Source: a virus
Strand: one strand, 5' to 3'
IMG/VR virus record: IMGVR_UViG_3300034103_002135
Span: 1-42,308 of that record
DNA length: 42,308 bases
In this document: positions 14,341 to 21,344 of the stretch, piece by piece
How the letters are laid out: every line of letters begins with the position of its first letter
How positions within the stretch are numbered: position 1 is the first letter of the stretch
Notes under the pieces: generated by a model
Seen by the model: only the letters and a program-made list of their open reading frames with translations
Told to the model about the DNA's origin: nothing
Database searches by the model: none
Translations under genes and position numbers: made by a program

Positions 14341-15672
14341 GGCTGGCCGCCGCGCAGCAGGGAGATGACGGTCTCCAGCAGGCTGATGATCTGGGCCTGC
14401 GCCGGGTCGATGACCACACCCTCGAGAGGGTCCGGCGGTTCGGGCGGGGCGTCCGCATCATCCCGGGCCAACCGCTGCACCTCCACGGCCAACGACTTCC
14501 CCCGACCGTTGCCGTTGTAGCCCTTCTTCTTCAGTTCCTCGGCCCACTCGTCGAACCGCTCCGGGCTGACCCCGATCTCCTGGGCCATCGGGGTGGGCAG
14601 CAACTCGATCCTCTCCCCATCACCATCCTGGTCGAGCAGACCGGCCGCGGCCACGTCGTTGAGGTCGGCGCCGTACCCGCGGCCTCGGTTCACGGCCTCC
14701 GGCTTGCCGCCGGTGGCGTCCCGGGTCTGCGGGGTCGGCAGCAGCGGGACGCCCTCGCCGCCGCGCTGCACCTCCACCGACAGCGACCTGCCGTGGCCGT
14801 TGCCGTTGTAGCCCTTGGTTTTCAGCTTCTCGGTCCACTCGTCCCACTGCTCCGGGGTCTTGCCGGCGCCCATGTCGTTGACCACCGGGGTGGGCAGCAG
14901 CGGCAGGTCGCGGACGACGTGCGGGAGCATCACCTGGCGGCCGGAGTCGATCCGGCCCTGCAGGGAGGTCGATCCGCACATGTGGTCGGTGGCGTTCGGG
15001 GTGGGAAGCAGCGGCTCGGCGGCCTCCAGGCCCAGCCGCTCCGCGTCCACCGGGTTGGTGCCGCACAGGGCGCCCTGCAAGGTCGGGTTGCCACCGGCGT
15101 GGGTGGTTCGCTTCTCCCTGCTGTCCAGCGTGGTCGGGGTCGGCAGCAGCGGGGCCTGGCCGGTCTCGCGGATCATCTCGTCGATGTCGCGGGCCAGGTT
15201 GTGGGTGTTGAAGTTCTTGCCCGGCACGCCCTTCCAGTCCCTGGCCTGCGGGGTGCCCATCAACTCCTCGTCCTGCGGGCGGTCGGGGGTCTCCCCGGTC
15301 AGGTGGTAGTGGATGGCGCCCAGGCCGGGGGACTTCCGCTCACGCTCGGCCGGGCTGTTGGTGCCCTTGGAGTCCGAGGTGCGCGGCGTCGGCAGCAGCG
15401 TCCCCGGCGCGTTGGTGATGTCGCCCTTGAACACCACGTCGTTCAGGGTGGTCCCGGTGTTGTGCTGGGAGCCGGGCTGACGGCCGGAGGTCTCGTTGCG
15501 GCCCTGCGACGAGGTCGGCGTCGGCAGCAGCAGGGGATCATCCCCCACCTCGAGGTCGAGCATCCGGGGCAGGTCGGTGAGGTGCCTCTGCCGGCGACCC
15601 TCCCGCAGCGACTCCAGCGACTGCTGCATGCTGCCGCCGGAGCCGTCCACCGCGCTCGGGGTCGGGAGCAGG
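13034..15672 (-). repeat. LLPTP module array (about 18 units, two genes)
   Basis: On the plus strand GGGGTCGGCAGCAG occurs exactly about eight times, with roughly ten close variants spaced 100-160 bases apart except for one longer gap. Each encodes LLPTP, MFPTP or MGTP on the minus strand, then a variable part with a conserved Asp, Gly-rich turn and a Leu/Val helix. Sixteen units are LLPTP and two are degenerate. The array crosses the boundary between the two genes. Confidence 0.85.
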
Positions 15673-16028
15673 CCGAGCCGGTCAAGCTCGGCGACCTGGT
15701 TGCCGACCCCGGCGGGCTTGGAGCGGGTGTTCGACCCCATGTTCGGGGCGTCCGGCATGGTGTCCGGGGTGTGGAACAACTCCAGCTGGGGCCGGTCAGC
15801 CTTCTGGACGGGGGGTCGCGAGGATGAAGACCCGGTCGCGGCGGTGGGGCGCCCCGACTGAGGAAGCGGATACAGTCGCCCACTGCGCATCATACCCGAG
15901 GTCTGAAAGGTCGCCGAGAACGGCTCCAGCGGCGCGGAGGACGGGATCGGCGGCTGCCCCCGCTTCTGCTTCGGGTGCGCCTCCCACAACTCCTTCTGCG
16001 GGTTCCACGTTGCGATGGGCTTTGGCAC
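14337..16028 (-). CDS. LPTP-repeat protein, middle part of split C5 methyltransferase
   Basis: 563 residues starting MPKPIATWNPQKELWE. Residues 1-75 contain SATFQTSGMMRSGRLYPLPQ and a run of Ser, a start I recall from actinobacterial and phage proteins next to C5 methyltransferases. From about residue 120 on there are nine LPTP-type modules (eight LLPTP, one LMGTP). Near the C-terminus two units share a PEQWDEW/PERFDEW-KGYNGNG-SL-VEVQR pattern, so they are recent duplicates. Its first 233 bases overlap the catalytic gene in another frame. It may contact DNA or bridge the catalytic and C-terminal parts; no catalytic motif is visible. Confidence 0.75.
   Translation of the reverse strand: MPKPIATWNPQKELWEAHPKQKRGQPPIPSSAPLEPFSATFQTSGMMRSGRLYPLPQSGRPTAATGSSSSRPPVQKADRPQLELFHTPDTMPDAPNMGSNTRSKPAGVGNQVAELDRLGLLPTPSAVDGSGGSMQQSLESLREGRRQRHLTDLPRMLDLEVGDDPLLLPTPTSSQGRNETSGRQPGSQHNTGTTLNDVVFKGDITNAPGTLLPTPRTSDSKGTNSPAERERKSPGLGAIHYHLTGETPDRPQDEELMGTPQARDWKGVPGKNFNTHNLARDIDEMIRETGQAPLLPTPTTLDSREKRTTHAGGNPTLQGALCGTNPVDAERLGLEAAEPLLPTPNATDHMCGSTSLQGRIDSGRQVMLPHVVRDLPLLPTPVVNDMGAGKTPEQWDEWTEKLKTKGYNGNGHGRSLSVEVQRGGEGVPLLPTPQTRDATGGKPEAVNRGRGYGADLNDVAAAGLLDQDGDGERIELLPTPMAQEIGVSPERFDEWAEELKKKGYNGNGRGKSLAVEVQRLARDDADAPPEPPDPLEGVVIDPAQAQIISLLETVISLLRGGQP
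15796..16028 (-). other. Dual-coded overlap of the methyltransferase and repeat protein
   Basis: The same 233 bases encode, in one frame, methyltransferase motif VIII (GAPHRRDRVFILA) and, in the other, the SGMMRSGRLYPLPQ-type start of the repeat protein. Both frames carry sequence that looks conserved in homologues. The relation between the frames would need a +1 shift for a direct fusion. Confidence 0.7.
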
Positions 16029-16389
16029 TTAACAATCCCCTGACGTTCTCGATGACGACGTAGCGCGGCCGGATGGCCTCGATGGCGGTGGCGAACACCG
16101 ACCACAATCCCGACCGGGTGCCCTGCTTGATCCCGGCCCTCTTACCCGCCGAGCTGACGTCCTGGCACGGGAATCCCCCACAGAGGACGTCGACCGGCTC
16201 CACGGTGGACCAGTCGATCTCGGCGATGTTGCCCAGGTTCGGGGTGTTCGGGAAGTGATGCTCCAGCACCTTGGAGGCGTCCTTGTCGATTTCGCTGTGC
16301 CAGACCACCTCCCCGCCGAAGATCGCGGTGACGGCCATGTCCAAGCCACCCGCGCCGGTGAAGAGAGAGCCGATCTTCAAGCTGGTCAC
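15796..16389 (-). CDS. C5-cytosine DNA methyltransferase, catalytic part (motifs I-VIII)
   Basis: 197 residues. Motif I FTGAGG is at 10-15, motif IV GGFPCQDVSSAG contains the catalytic Cys75, motif VI ENVRGLL is at 114-120, and motif VIII HRRDRVF is at 182-188. The frame then stops, lacking target-recognition region and motifs IX-X, which are found in the frames at 14337-16028 and 12667-14340. Split C5 methyltransferases that work as two chains are known (M.AquI). GTG start with a weak ribosome site. The Vsr gene nearby fits 5-methylcytosine production. A single chain by frameshifting is an alternative. Confidence 0.9.
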   Translation of the reverse strand: MTSLKIGSLFTGAGGLDMAVTAIFGGEVVWHSEIDKDASKVLEHHFPNTPNLGNIAEIDWSTVEPVDVLCGGFPCQDVSSAGKRAGIKQGTRSGLWSVFATAIEAIRPRYVVIENVRGLLSAKAHRNVEPAEGVVGGAPEAEAGAAADPVLRAAGAVLGDLSDLGYDAQWATVSASSVGAPHRRDRVFILATPRPEG

Positions 16390-16492
16390 ACCTGTTCTTG
16401 TCGGGGGGTGGGTGAATCACAGGTCCGTAATTTCGGCGCCAGCCTAACACGTACCAAGCTGCGTGGGGGCTATAACACCCCGACATGCCGAA

Positions 16493-16525
16493 ACCCCCCG
16501 GGGGGATTTTCTCCCCCCGGGGGGT
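16493..16525 (-). terminator. Strong GC hairpin in 213-base gap
   Basis: ACCCCCCGGGGGGA and its mirror copy face each other around TTTTC, giving a near-perfect stem of about 14 pairs; each half is itself palindromic. It lies after the stop of 16603-17334 and before the methyltransferase gene. There is no long U-run, so it may be a terminator, attenuator or structural element. No gene is seen in 16390-16602. Confidence 0.55.
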
Positions 16526-16602
16526 CGGACGGGAGGCGCCGCAAAAATGCACCACCACCAAGCGGCGGGTCAACTCCCGCCCTGCCAGGAAAGCTTAGCG
16601 GT

Positions 16603-17334
16603 TCAGCAGGCGGCGAGGCCGAAGAAGAGCCACCCGGTGGTGGGCGTGTCGGCCCTCCTCGGGGTCGCCACGGTGATCTCCAGCACCGCCGACGCCGAAA
16701 CCGTCTTGGCGGCCACGACGGCCAGCTCGGTGCCGTTGACGTCGGGGTAGAACTTGACCGCCCGCACCGACGCGCTGCCGCCGGTCGAGGACAGCGCCTC
16801 CCTCTTCGCCGCCGCGATGGCCTGGGCCTTGGTGTCGTACAGGGTGGCGCGGGTGCCGTAGGTCTTGACCTCGTACCTGGTGACGGCGCGGCCCGTCGCC
16901 TGGGTGACCACCGTCGTGGTCTTGATGCTCGGCTTGACGTCCACCTCGTGCAGGGAGGTGCCGTACTTGTCGAACGCCTTCCTGAGGGCGGCGTCGCGGA
17001 TGTCCCACTCGCTGGCGCTGTGGCCGTGCTCGTTGACGGGGTCGACGGTGACGGTCATCTTGACCTTCCTGAAGGTGAAGTGCTTGTCCTCCGCGACGGG
17101 GACGGCCAGCGCGTGCTCCCACTTCTGGGCGTCGTCGATGTGGGTGTGGCCGTAGAGGTTGGCGGCCCGGAGGGTCAGCGGGGTCGGCAGCACCCGGCGG
17201 TAGCCGCTGGTGGTGGAGATGGTGCCGTTGTAGCCGTCGTTGCCGTACTCGCAGCGGGCGTCGGTCACGGCGGAGGCGTAGGCGGCGCCGAGGTTGGCGC
17301 CGGCGACGTAGGTGGTGAACTCGGTTGCTCCCAT
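16603..17334 (-). CDS. Conserved phage protein with EYGNDGYNGTI motif, 243 aa
   Basis: The N-terminal part contains ARCEYGNDGYNGTISTT, a motif of a protein family seen in many phages and plasmids (AxYEYGxGGYxGTI type). The middle and C-terminal parts are Val/Thr-rich beta sequence. No enzymatic motif. It has its own promoter (17371-17399), divergent from the plus-strand island, and a strong hairpin behind it. Function unknown; it may be an early gene. Confidence 0.8.
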   Translation of the reverse strand: MGATEFTTYVAGANLGAAYASAVTDARCEYGNDGYNGTISTTSGYRRVLPTPLTLRAANLYGHTHIDDAQKWEHALAVPVAEDKHFTFRKVKMTVTVDPVNEHGHSASEWDIRDAALRKAFDKYGTSLHEVDVKPSIKTTTVVTQATGRAVTRYEVKTYGTRATLYDTKAQAIAAAKREALSSTGGSASVRAVKFYPDVNGTELAVVAAKTVSASAVLEITVATPRRADTPTTGWLFFGLAAC

Positions 17335-17370
17335 GATTGCTCCTCGGGTGGATGGTGGCGTGTCCCCCGA

Positions 17371-17399
17371 ATGCTACATGCCTACTACAGGATGATCAA
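17371..17399 (-). promoter_or_regulatory. SigA-type promoter with conserved spacer (divergent pair, left)
   Basis: Minus strand: -35 TTGATC, 17-base spacer ATCCTGTAGTAGGCATG, -10 TAGCAT. Drives the gene at 16603-17334. Its -35 box abuts the plus-strand promoter at 17398-17426, so one regulator could control both directions. Confidence 0.7.
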
Positions 17400-17426
17400 C
17401 CATTCACCCTGTGGCGTGTGTATAGT
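17398..17426 (+). promoter_or_regulatory. Plus-strand promoter of the vsr island
   Basis: -10 TATAGT at 17421-17426; upstream ATTCACCCTGTGGCGTGTG matches the shared spacer pattern (TTCATCCTGTAG...GTG). The -35 (AACCAT) is poor, which may mean activator dependence. It precedes the gene at 17462. Confidence 0.55.
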
Positions 17427-17461
17427 TCGGGATGTACCCACCACCACCGAGGAGGAACGAC

Positions 17462-17830
17462 ATGGATGAACCCACCCTGATCTGCGAGGACGCCCCAGTC
17501 ACGCTGGCCGTCACCGACCTGTTCGTCTACCCGCTGACGACCTGCTGCCGGGCATCCGGCAAGGGCGGCGGGGACGGCGTGATCTGCCGCGCCTGCTACC
17601 GCGACGTGGAGACCTACTTCGGCGACTGCTGGTCGGCCGCCGACGACGACGGCTGGGCCACCTACCAGTGGATGCTGATGGACTTCGGCGCCAGCCAGCG
17701 GACCGCGGACGCCCTCGTCGCGGAGGCCAGACGGCAGGTCGACGCGACCGGACTGGCCCGGAAGCCGCTCAGGAAGCCGAGGTGCGTCTGGGACGCCGAG
17801 GCCAAGAAGATGCGGGTGGTCTTCGAGTGA
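17462..17830 (+). CDS. 122-aa protein with Cys-rich middle
   Basis: First gene of the only plus-strand island. The ATG has GAGGAGGAACGAC upstream. A TTCCRASG pair and VICRACYRDV give up to four Cys for a zinc site at about residues 28-45. A Trp-rich segment and a basic C-terminal part (RKPLRKPRCVW) follow. No family is recognised. It ends in a GTGA overlap with vsr, so it may be a partner or regulator of that enzyme. Confidence 0.8.
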   Translation: MDEPTLICEDAPVTLAVTDLFVYPLTTCCRASGKGGGDGVICRACYRDVETYFGDCWSAADDDGWATYQWMLMDFGASQRTADALVAEARRQVDATGLARKPLRKPRCVWDAEAKKMRVVFE

Positions 17831-18237
17831 CCGCCGCCCCCGTCCCCCTCAGCCGGGCGGTCAGCCGCCGGATGAGCGCGATGCCCTCCAGGGACACCCG
17901 CATCGAGATGGCCCTGCGCCGCGAACTGCACGGCTGGGGCCTGCGCTACCGTACCCACCTCCGCGGCCTGCCGGGCAGGCCGGACGTGGCCCTCACCAGG
18001 GCGCGGATCGCGGTGTTCGTGGACGGCTGCTTCTGGCACAGCTGCCCCGAGCACGGCTCGTCGCCGCGGCACAACGGCGACTGGTGGGCGGCGAAGCTGG
18101 CCGCGAACGTCGAGCGCGACCGGCGCAAGGACGAGCAGCTGGCCGGGCTGGGTTGGCTGCCGGTCCACGTCTGGGAGCATGAGGACCCCGCCACGGCGGC
18201 CGCCCTGATCGTTGCGCTGTGGGAGTCGAGGCGGTGA
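17827..18237 (+). CDS. vsr: Very short patch repair endonuclease Vsr
   Basis: 136 residues, the usual length. SRDTRIEMALRREL is the N-terminal helix motif and LRYR...LPGRPD carries the catalytic Asp53. VFVDGCFWHSCPEHG supplies the metal and zinc-binding Cys and His residues, and WWAAKLAANVERDRRKD and VWEHE follow. Vsr nicks beside T in T:G mismatches that arise when 5-methylcytosine deaminates. It belongs functionally with the C5 methyltransferase 1.4 kb away on the other strand. Residue His64/Phe62-type base intercalators of the E. coli enzyme cannot be aligned with certainty here. Confidence 0.95.
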   Translation: MTAAPVPLSRAVSRRMSAMPSRDTRIEMALRRELHGWGLRYRTHLRGLPGRPDVALTRARIAVFVDGCFWHSCPEHGSSPRHNGDWWAAKLAANVERDRRKDEQLAGLGWLPVHVWEHEDPATAAALIVALWESRR

Positions 18238-18479
18238 CCGTCACGGACGGCTGGGCGGCGGCCTGGCTGTACGTCACGCTGGCGCCGGGCCAGGTCGAGT
18301 CGCGGTGCCTCAAGGAGGCCGCCAAGCTGATCGGGATCAGCGGGGACAGGCTCCAGGGCGCCCGCGCCCGGCTGGGCGTGGAGTCGGTCGTGCTGTACGG
18401 GCAGGCCGGGGCGGGTCTCCACACCGCCTGGCGGCTCCCCGACATGGGTTTCCGCCAGAACCTGGATTTCATCCTGTAG
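18234..18479 (+). CDS. 81-aa winged-helix-like protein
   Basis: GTG start overlapping the vsr stop (GTGA). The middle reads as two helices with a turn (LKEAAKLIGISGDRLQGARARLGV), followed by a beta wing and a HTAWRLPD end. This pattern resembles the small winged-helix domains at the ends of primase and RepA-type proteins. It may bind DNA and assist vsr or regulate the island. A promoter for the next gene lies in its last codons. Confidence 0.65.
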   Translation: MTVTDGWAAAWLYVTLAPGQVESRCLKEAAKLIGISGDRLQGARARLGVESVVLYGQAGAGLHTAWRLPDMGFRQNLDFIL

Positions 18480-18491
18480 ACCGTGTACAGT
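18463..18491 (+). promoter_or_regulatory. Internal plus-strand promoter with conserved spacer
   Basis: -35 TGGATT, 17-base spacer TCATCCTGTAGACCGTG, -10 TACAGT. It lies across the stop codon of the winged-helix gene (TAG at 18477-18479) and drives the gene at 18530-18946. Confidence 0.65.
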
Positions 18492-18529
18492 CATTCCTGC
18501 AAGCACCGCCACCCACGAAGGAGCAAGAA

Positions 18530-18946
18530 ATGGAAACCATCACCCTCCCCAACACCCTTCCCACCATCAAGGTCGGCGCGAAGGTCTCCGTCGACGACCC
18601 CAAGTACCCCGGCACCTGGACGATCAAGAGCGTCGGCCCCAAGAACTGCGTCGTCATCCCCGACACCGGTGGCCGTGGCCTTCGCGCTCCCAAGTGGATG
18701 CTCAAGGAAGCCACCGCTGAGGCCGTCACCGCCGCCGCTGACGCAGCACCCTACGTCCACTACTCCGCAGGCGAAATCGTGCGCCTCGTTCGTGGCAGCG
18801 ACGCCCAGCGTGACGGCCTGTGGGTCGTGCTGGTGGACAAGGGCGAGCGCATCAACGTCACCAAGCTGGGCGGTGACGGTGACCGCTACCTGCGGGTTTC
18901 CCGTTCCTGGCTCTCCAAGGTCAATCTCGCCGACGTGCTCAAGTAG
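18530..18946 (+). CDS. Hypothetical 138-aa protein, two KOW-like halves
   Basis: GAAGGAG upstream of the ATG. Two similar beta-rich halves can be seen, VGAKVSVDDPKYPGTWTIKSVG and, after residue 85, AGEIVRLVRGSDAQ...LWVVLVDKG, each reading as short strands with a Gly turn as in small SH3-like or KOW barrels. Codon choice here is less G+C-biased at third positions than in neighbours, with fewer rare codons, suggesting strong expression. It has its own promoter and ends at the bidirectional terminator 18961-18995. Function unknown. Confidence 0.75.
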   Translation: METITLPNTLPTIKVGAKVSVDDPKYPGTWTIKSVGPKNCVVIPDTGGRGLRAPKWMLKEATAEAVTAAADAAPYVHYSAGEIVRLVRGSDAQRDGLWVVLVDKGERINVTKLGGDGDRYLRVSRSWLSKVNLADVLK

Positions 18947-18960
18947 CCACGACCAACCGA

Positions 18961-18995
18961 GAACCCCCCGACGCGAACTAGTCGTCGGGGGGTTC
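18961..18995. terminator. Bidirectional terminator between converging genes
   Basis: GAACCCCCCGACG pairs perfectly with CGTCGGGGGGTTC over a 9-base loop. It ends the plus-strand island and covers the last codons of the minus-strand gene at 18978-19259. Confidence 0.8.
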
Positions 18996-19259
18996 TTCGT
19001 CGTGCGGCAGGGTCAGCCGTCGGATGCGCAGCAGGCGACCGATGGTCGGGTTGAGCGTCGCCGCATCGGCGACCAGGTCGTCGCGCAGGCCGTCCAGGGC
19101 GGCGACGGCGTTCCAGTCCGGATCGGAGAGCAGGTCCCGGACGCTCATCCGGCCCAGCGACTCGTTCAGCGCGACCAGCGCGGTCTGGGCGACCAGCAGG
19201 GCGTCGAACGCCTTCCAGGCGGCCGCATGGGCGACCACCACCTCGGCGGGCGTGGTCAC
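18978..19259 (-). CDS. Hypothetical 93-aa helical protein
   Basis: GTG start in a GTGA overlap with the upstream membrane gene. Ala- and Leu-rich helices (AHAAAWKAFDALLVAQTALVAL, DGLRDDLVADAATLNPTIGRLLRIRR), then an acidic end. No family recognised. Last gene of the minus-strand operon that starts at 21442. Confidence 0.7.
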   Translation of the reverse strand: MTTPAEVVVAHAAAWKAFDALLVAQTALVALNESLGRMSVRDLLSDPDWNAVAALDGLRDDLVADAATLNPTIGRLLRIRRLTLPHDEEPPDD

Positions 19260-19531
19260 GCCGACCTGTGGGCGTGAGGCCAGTCGCAGGAGATGACGTG
19301 GCCGGGGCCGGGGAAGGACAGGCAGAGCACCGTCCGGCCGTCGTTCATGACGATGAGCTGCTCGCTGATGCCCTGATCCTGGGTCGTCCGGGCCGGGGAC
19401 TCCCTGGTCGGGACGGCGGGGGACGTGTCGGCGGTCAGGGCGAACCACAGCACCAGACCGAACAGGATCACCAGCACGGCCATCGTGGCCTGCCTGGCGT
19501 GGTGTTGCAGCTCCCGGTACGGGTCGTGCAT
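19256..19531 (-). CDS. 91-aa single-pass membrane protein with outer domain
   Basis: Basic N-terminus (RELQHHARQ), one hydrophobic segment at about 16-33, then an exported part of about 55 residues with two cysteines (VLCLSF and ISCDW) that could bond. Topology is that of a type II anchored protein. Function unknown; neighbours are also small membrane proteins. Confidence 0.7.
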   Translation of the reverse strand: MHDPYRELQHHARQATMAVLVILFGLVLWFALTADTSPAVPTRESPARTTQDQGISEQLIVMNDGRTVLCLSFPGPGHVISCDWPHAHRSA

Positions 19532-19534
19532 GGG

Positions 19535-19729
19535 TCAACCCGTCCGGTCGCAGCGCGGGCGGCTCGCGGGGGCCTCGTCCTCCCAGGAGGTGTCCATCCT
19601 GTCCAGCGCGTGGGCGATGACCGCGTCCATCTTCTTGGACTCCAGCGCGTAGCGGTACCCCGCCCAGACGCCGATCACCAGGGACAGCGCCAGACCGGCC
19701 AGCCCGGTCGCGAGGCCCACCTCGATCAC
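19535..19729 (-). CDS. 64-aa single-pass membrane protein
   Basis: GTG start. Hydrophobic residues 3-24 then a polar tail with YRYALESKKMDAVIAHALDRMD helix and a Cys near the end. N-out or N-in cannot be told. Overlaps the upstream gene (GTGA). Confidence 0.7.
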   Translation of the reverse strand: MIEVGLATGLAGLALSLVIGVWAGYRYALESKKMDAVIAHALDRMDTSWEDEAPASRPRCDRTG

Positions 19730-19923
19730 TGGGACTCCTCCTCGACGATGCGGTGCAGGCTCTCGGCGATGGAGACCAGGGCGCAGACCGCGCCCTCGAT
19801 CAGCATCCGGTCGGCGGTACGCTTCCCGGCCACCTCGTCGTCGGGGTAGATGTCCTCGTAGTAGATGTCCACCACGGCCTTGGCCTCCTTGAGGTAGTCC
19901 AACCTCAGGTCCCCGGCGCTCAC
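19726..19923 (-). CDS. Hypothetical 65-aa protein
   Basis: GTG start in a GTGA overlap. Acidic, with Tyr-rich VDIYYEDIYPDDEV and a C-terminal helix (LVSIAESLHRIVEEE). No family recognised. Confidence 0.7.
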   Translation of the reverse strand: MSAGDLRLDYLKEAKAVVDIYYEDIYPDDEVAGKRTADRMLIEGAVCALVSIAESLHRIVEEESQ

Positions 19924-20147
19924 GGCCGCTGCTCCTTCTCGTCGAGGTAATCGGCGATCAGGGTCTCGATCTTGTTCTCCGGCATCTCCCGCAGCAGACC
20001 GGCGGAGGTCTGCAGGTGGGTGACGAACTGGGCCAGGTCGATGGCGTGCCGGACCCGGCTGTCGCGGGCGTTGGCCCGCTTGATGTACTCCGGCGGCGAC
20101 ATGTACCGCACCTCCTCCTCGGTGCCGGCGATGGTCTCAGGCATCAT
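19920..20147 (-). CDS. Hypothetical 75-aa helical protein
   Basis: Starts MMPETIAGTEEEVRYMSPPEY and is helical to the end. Its start lies within the last codons of the ATP-grasp-like gene (11-base overlap). No family recognised. Confidence 0.7.
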   Translation of the reverse strand: MMPETIAGTEEEVRYMSPPEYIKRANARDSRVRHAIDLAQFVTHLQTSAGLLREMPENKIETLIADYLDEKEQRP

Positions 20148-21054
20148 TTGCTTCCTCCTTCTGCGGGTTTCGTGCGTAGACGTTCAGGTCGGGGGACCAC
20201 CGCCACTTCTCGTCGGCGTGGCCGAAGTCGTGGGAGGCCGCCAGCGCGGCGAACACCCCGGTCGGGTCGGCGTGCAGCGGTTCGACGGCCCAGGCGGGCC
20301 ACGCCCGGAGCACGGTCACCTGGCCGTCCACCGTGACGCCCAGGTCGAGGGCGTAGCCGGGTGGGCCGTCGACCTCCCTGGCGATCACCCTGGCGGTGTC
20401 CACCGCGCCCTCGGCGAGGCGCTGCCCCTCGGCGTTGAACAGCATCTCGAGGAACAGGCTGGAGTCCCAGCCCACCATCCCCAGACGGTAGGGCGCCGAC
20501 GCCGTGACGTCGCCGCGGGCGATCCAGCAGCGCACCTCCACCACGCAGGCCAGCATCTCGTCCAGCTGCAGCAGGGTGGAATCGGGCAGCCGGGCGTAGC
20601 CGGGCGGCACGGCACCGACGGCGAGCATCTTGGCCTCGACGACCTGGGGCGGCAGCAACTCGGAGATTTCGCCCGGGACGGACATCACCACCTGGGGGTG
20701 CTCCTCGGCGGCCTGCGGGTGCTTGGCGTAGTAGCGGGCGAGGTCGGCCTTGCGCAGGGTGCCGACCCGGCGCTTCAGGAACCGCTCGGGCATGGCCGCG
20801 ACGAAACCCGGGCCGGGGGCGGTCAGCTGCGGCAGTTCGATCCCGGCCTGGATGACCTGGACGGCCCAGTCGGTGGACATCCACCACAGCGTCTGACCGG
20901 CGGTGTCCCCGTCCACGCCGATCCCGATGTCCTGGCTGGCGCCGAACGGGGCCAGCGCCGCAGCCACGGCGGGTTTGTGGGTGACGGCCTTGAACGGGCG
21001 GGTCTGCGTGGTCTCCTCCTCGACCTCGACGTCGATTACGGAGTTCTCGGTCAT
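20137..21054 (-). CDS. ATP-grasp-like protein, 305 aa
   Basis: The C-terminal half has the layout of actinobacterial and phage ATP-grasp (R2K-type) proteins: VVEVRCWIARGDVTASAPYRL (a strand-turn-strand with conserved Arg and Asp), then a helical stretch, PPGYALDLGVTVDGQVTVLRAWPAW, and a Gly/Asp-Pro end (HADPTGVFAAL). The N-terminal half has no recognised fold. ATP-grasp enzymes join a carboxylate to an amine or thiol; the substrate here is unknown. It could modify a host or virion protein. ATG overlaps the upstream stop (ATGA). Confidence 0.6.
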   Translation of the reverse strand: MTENSVIDVEVEEETTQTRPFKAVTHKPAVAAALAPFGASQDIGIGVDGDTAGQTLWWMSTDWAVQVIQAGIELPQLTAPGPGFVAAMPERFLKRRVGTLRKADLARYYAKHPQAAEEHPQVVMSVPGEISELLPPQVVEAKMLAVGAVPPGYARLPDSTLLQLDEMLACVVEVRCWIARGDVTASAPYRLGMVGWDSSLFLEMLFNAEGQRLAEGAVDTARVIAREVDGPPGYALDLGVTVDGQVTVLRAWPAWAVEPLHADPTGVFAALAASHDFGHADEKWRWSPDLNVYARNPQKEEANDA

Positions 21055-21344
21055 CGGTTGCTCCGCATCTGGAAGGAGGGGATCGGCCCGGCCAGCGGAT
21101 CGGCCTGGATCGGCTGGTCGGGATGAATCCCGAGCATCCGCATCATGGCCTCGGCGTCGGCGACCTGGGCCTTGCGGCTGCGGCCCTTGGCGTTGCCGGC
21201 GATGACCAGCTGGGCCTTGCGGCGCAGCTGCTCGCTGAACGGCTCGATGTCCCCGATCTGCGACGATGAGGTCTCGAAGTCGCGTGCGGAGTGGAACTGG
21301 CGCTGCCGGTGGGCGCTGCGGCCGGTGGCCGCGCGGGCCGTCAC
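21051..21344 (-). CDS. Hypothetical 97-aa basic protein
   Basis: GTG start in a GTGA overlap with the 33-aa membrane peptide. Rich in Arg, Gln and Ser at the N-terminus, helical in the middle (EPFSEQLRRKAQLVIAGNAKGRSRKAQVADAEAMMRML). May bind nucleic acid; no family recognised. Confidence 0.65.
   Translation of the reverse strand: MTARAATGRSAHRQRQFHSARDFETSSSQIGDIEPFSEQLRRKAQLVIAGNAKGRSRKAQVADAEAMMRMLGIHPDQPIQADPLAGPIPSFQMRSNR

Noticed and set aside
13034-15672. CRISPR-like or tandem-repeat DNA array
   Set aside because: The repeats are in frame, encode conserved LLPTP modules, have irregular spacing and lie within coding frames; no cas genes are near (the Cas4-like protein is a phage exonuclease).
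15796-16389. Methyltransferase as a simple frameshift pseudogene
   Set aside because: All catalytic motifs are intact, the repeat frames stay open for over 1.6 kb each, the ATGA overlap is normal, and split C5 enzymes are known.
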